Positions 5,237 through 5,259 of a stretch of DNA of 5,259 bases are shown here, in pieces. The number at the start of each line of letters is the position of its first letter. Position 1 is the stretch's first letter. Origin of the DNA: an uncultured Clostridia bacterium (GTDB lineage: Bacteria > Bacillota > Clostridia > Christensenellales > Borkfalkiaceae); NCBI GenBank assembly GCA_944372565.1, contig CALVZR010000118.1:1-5259 (forward strand), given 5' to 3'. The translations under genes and the position numbers were made by a program. The notes beneath the pieces were generated by a model. It did not search any database and was not told the origin of the DNA. It worked only from the letters and a program-made list of their open reading frames with translations.

Positions 5237-5259
5237 TTGAAAATTTTTTTGGGATCTTT
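5237..5259 (+). CDS. Start of an unidentified gene, cut by the window edge
   Basis: A TTG start codon with ideal ribosome binding site spacing opens a frame that reads M-K-I-F-L-G-S and remains open to the edge. Only seven codons are visible, so no family can be named; a short hydrophobic strand at the N-terminus is common to many cytoplasmic enzymes. It is divergent from nrdG, with about 120 bases between the nrdG -35 element and this start. No clear plus-strand promoter was found in that space. Confidence 0.55.

Noticed and set aside
1..5259. CRISPR array, insertion sequence or phage elements
   Set aside because: No regularly spaced repeats, transposase, integrase or attachment-site-like duplications were seen.

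Overview
This window holds an almost complete module for anaerobic deoxynucleotide synthesis. The moderately GC-rich genes, AT-rich intergenic stretches with A/T homopolymer runs, strong AGGAG-type ribosome binding sites and purely oxygen-sensitive chemistry (a glycyl radical enzyme and a radical SAM activase) suggest a strictly anaerobic member of the Bacillota, probably a gut-type clostridium. That placement is an inference from gene content and style; no marker gene confirms it.

Layout, left to right. Positions 1-366 contain no convincing gene. They hold a probable terminator of an off-window gene (57-86) and a perfect 12-bp inverted repeat (314-344). Positions 367-450 form a regulatory region: two NrdR-box-like elements exactly 32 bp apart, followed by an extended -10 sigma-A promoter. 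Then comes a plus-strand operon of nrdD (484-2865), a class III ribonucleoside-triphosphate reductase with a glutaredoxin-like domain fused to its C-terminus, and a thioredoxin-reductase-like flavoprotein gene (2876-3784). A hairpin at 3799-3834 looks like a shared bidirectional terminator. Facing it on the minus strand is a second operon: nrdG (4989-4297), the radical SAM activase, followed after one base by a GNAT acetyltransferase gene (4295-3834). The nrdG operon has its own strong promoter (5089-5117) and a roughly 90-nt leader with a GC-only hairpin. At the right edge a strong ribosome binding site and TTG codon mark the probable start of another plus-strand gene, which is cut off.

How the parts fit. 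NrdG uses S-adenosylmethionine and a 4Fe-4S cluster to place a radical on Gly664 of NrdD. NrdD then reduces ribonucleotides with thiol chemistry; it carries the Cys-Cys active-site motif of the thioredoxin-type (NrdD2-like) enzymes, not the Gly-Cys of formate-using ones. The fused CPNC redoxin domain is the obvious internal electron donor, and the adjacent flavoprotein is the obvious enzyme to re-reduce it. That flavoprotein has the CAICDG redox site but has lost the HRRxxxR motif used to bind NADPH, so electrons may come from ferredoxin or another donor. Together these suggest a dedicated electron chain: unknown donor, flavoprotein, tethered redoxin, NrdD. This is the most interesting feature of the window.
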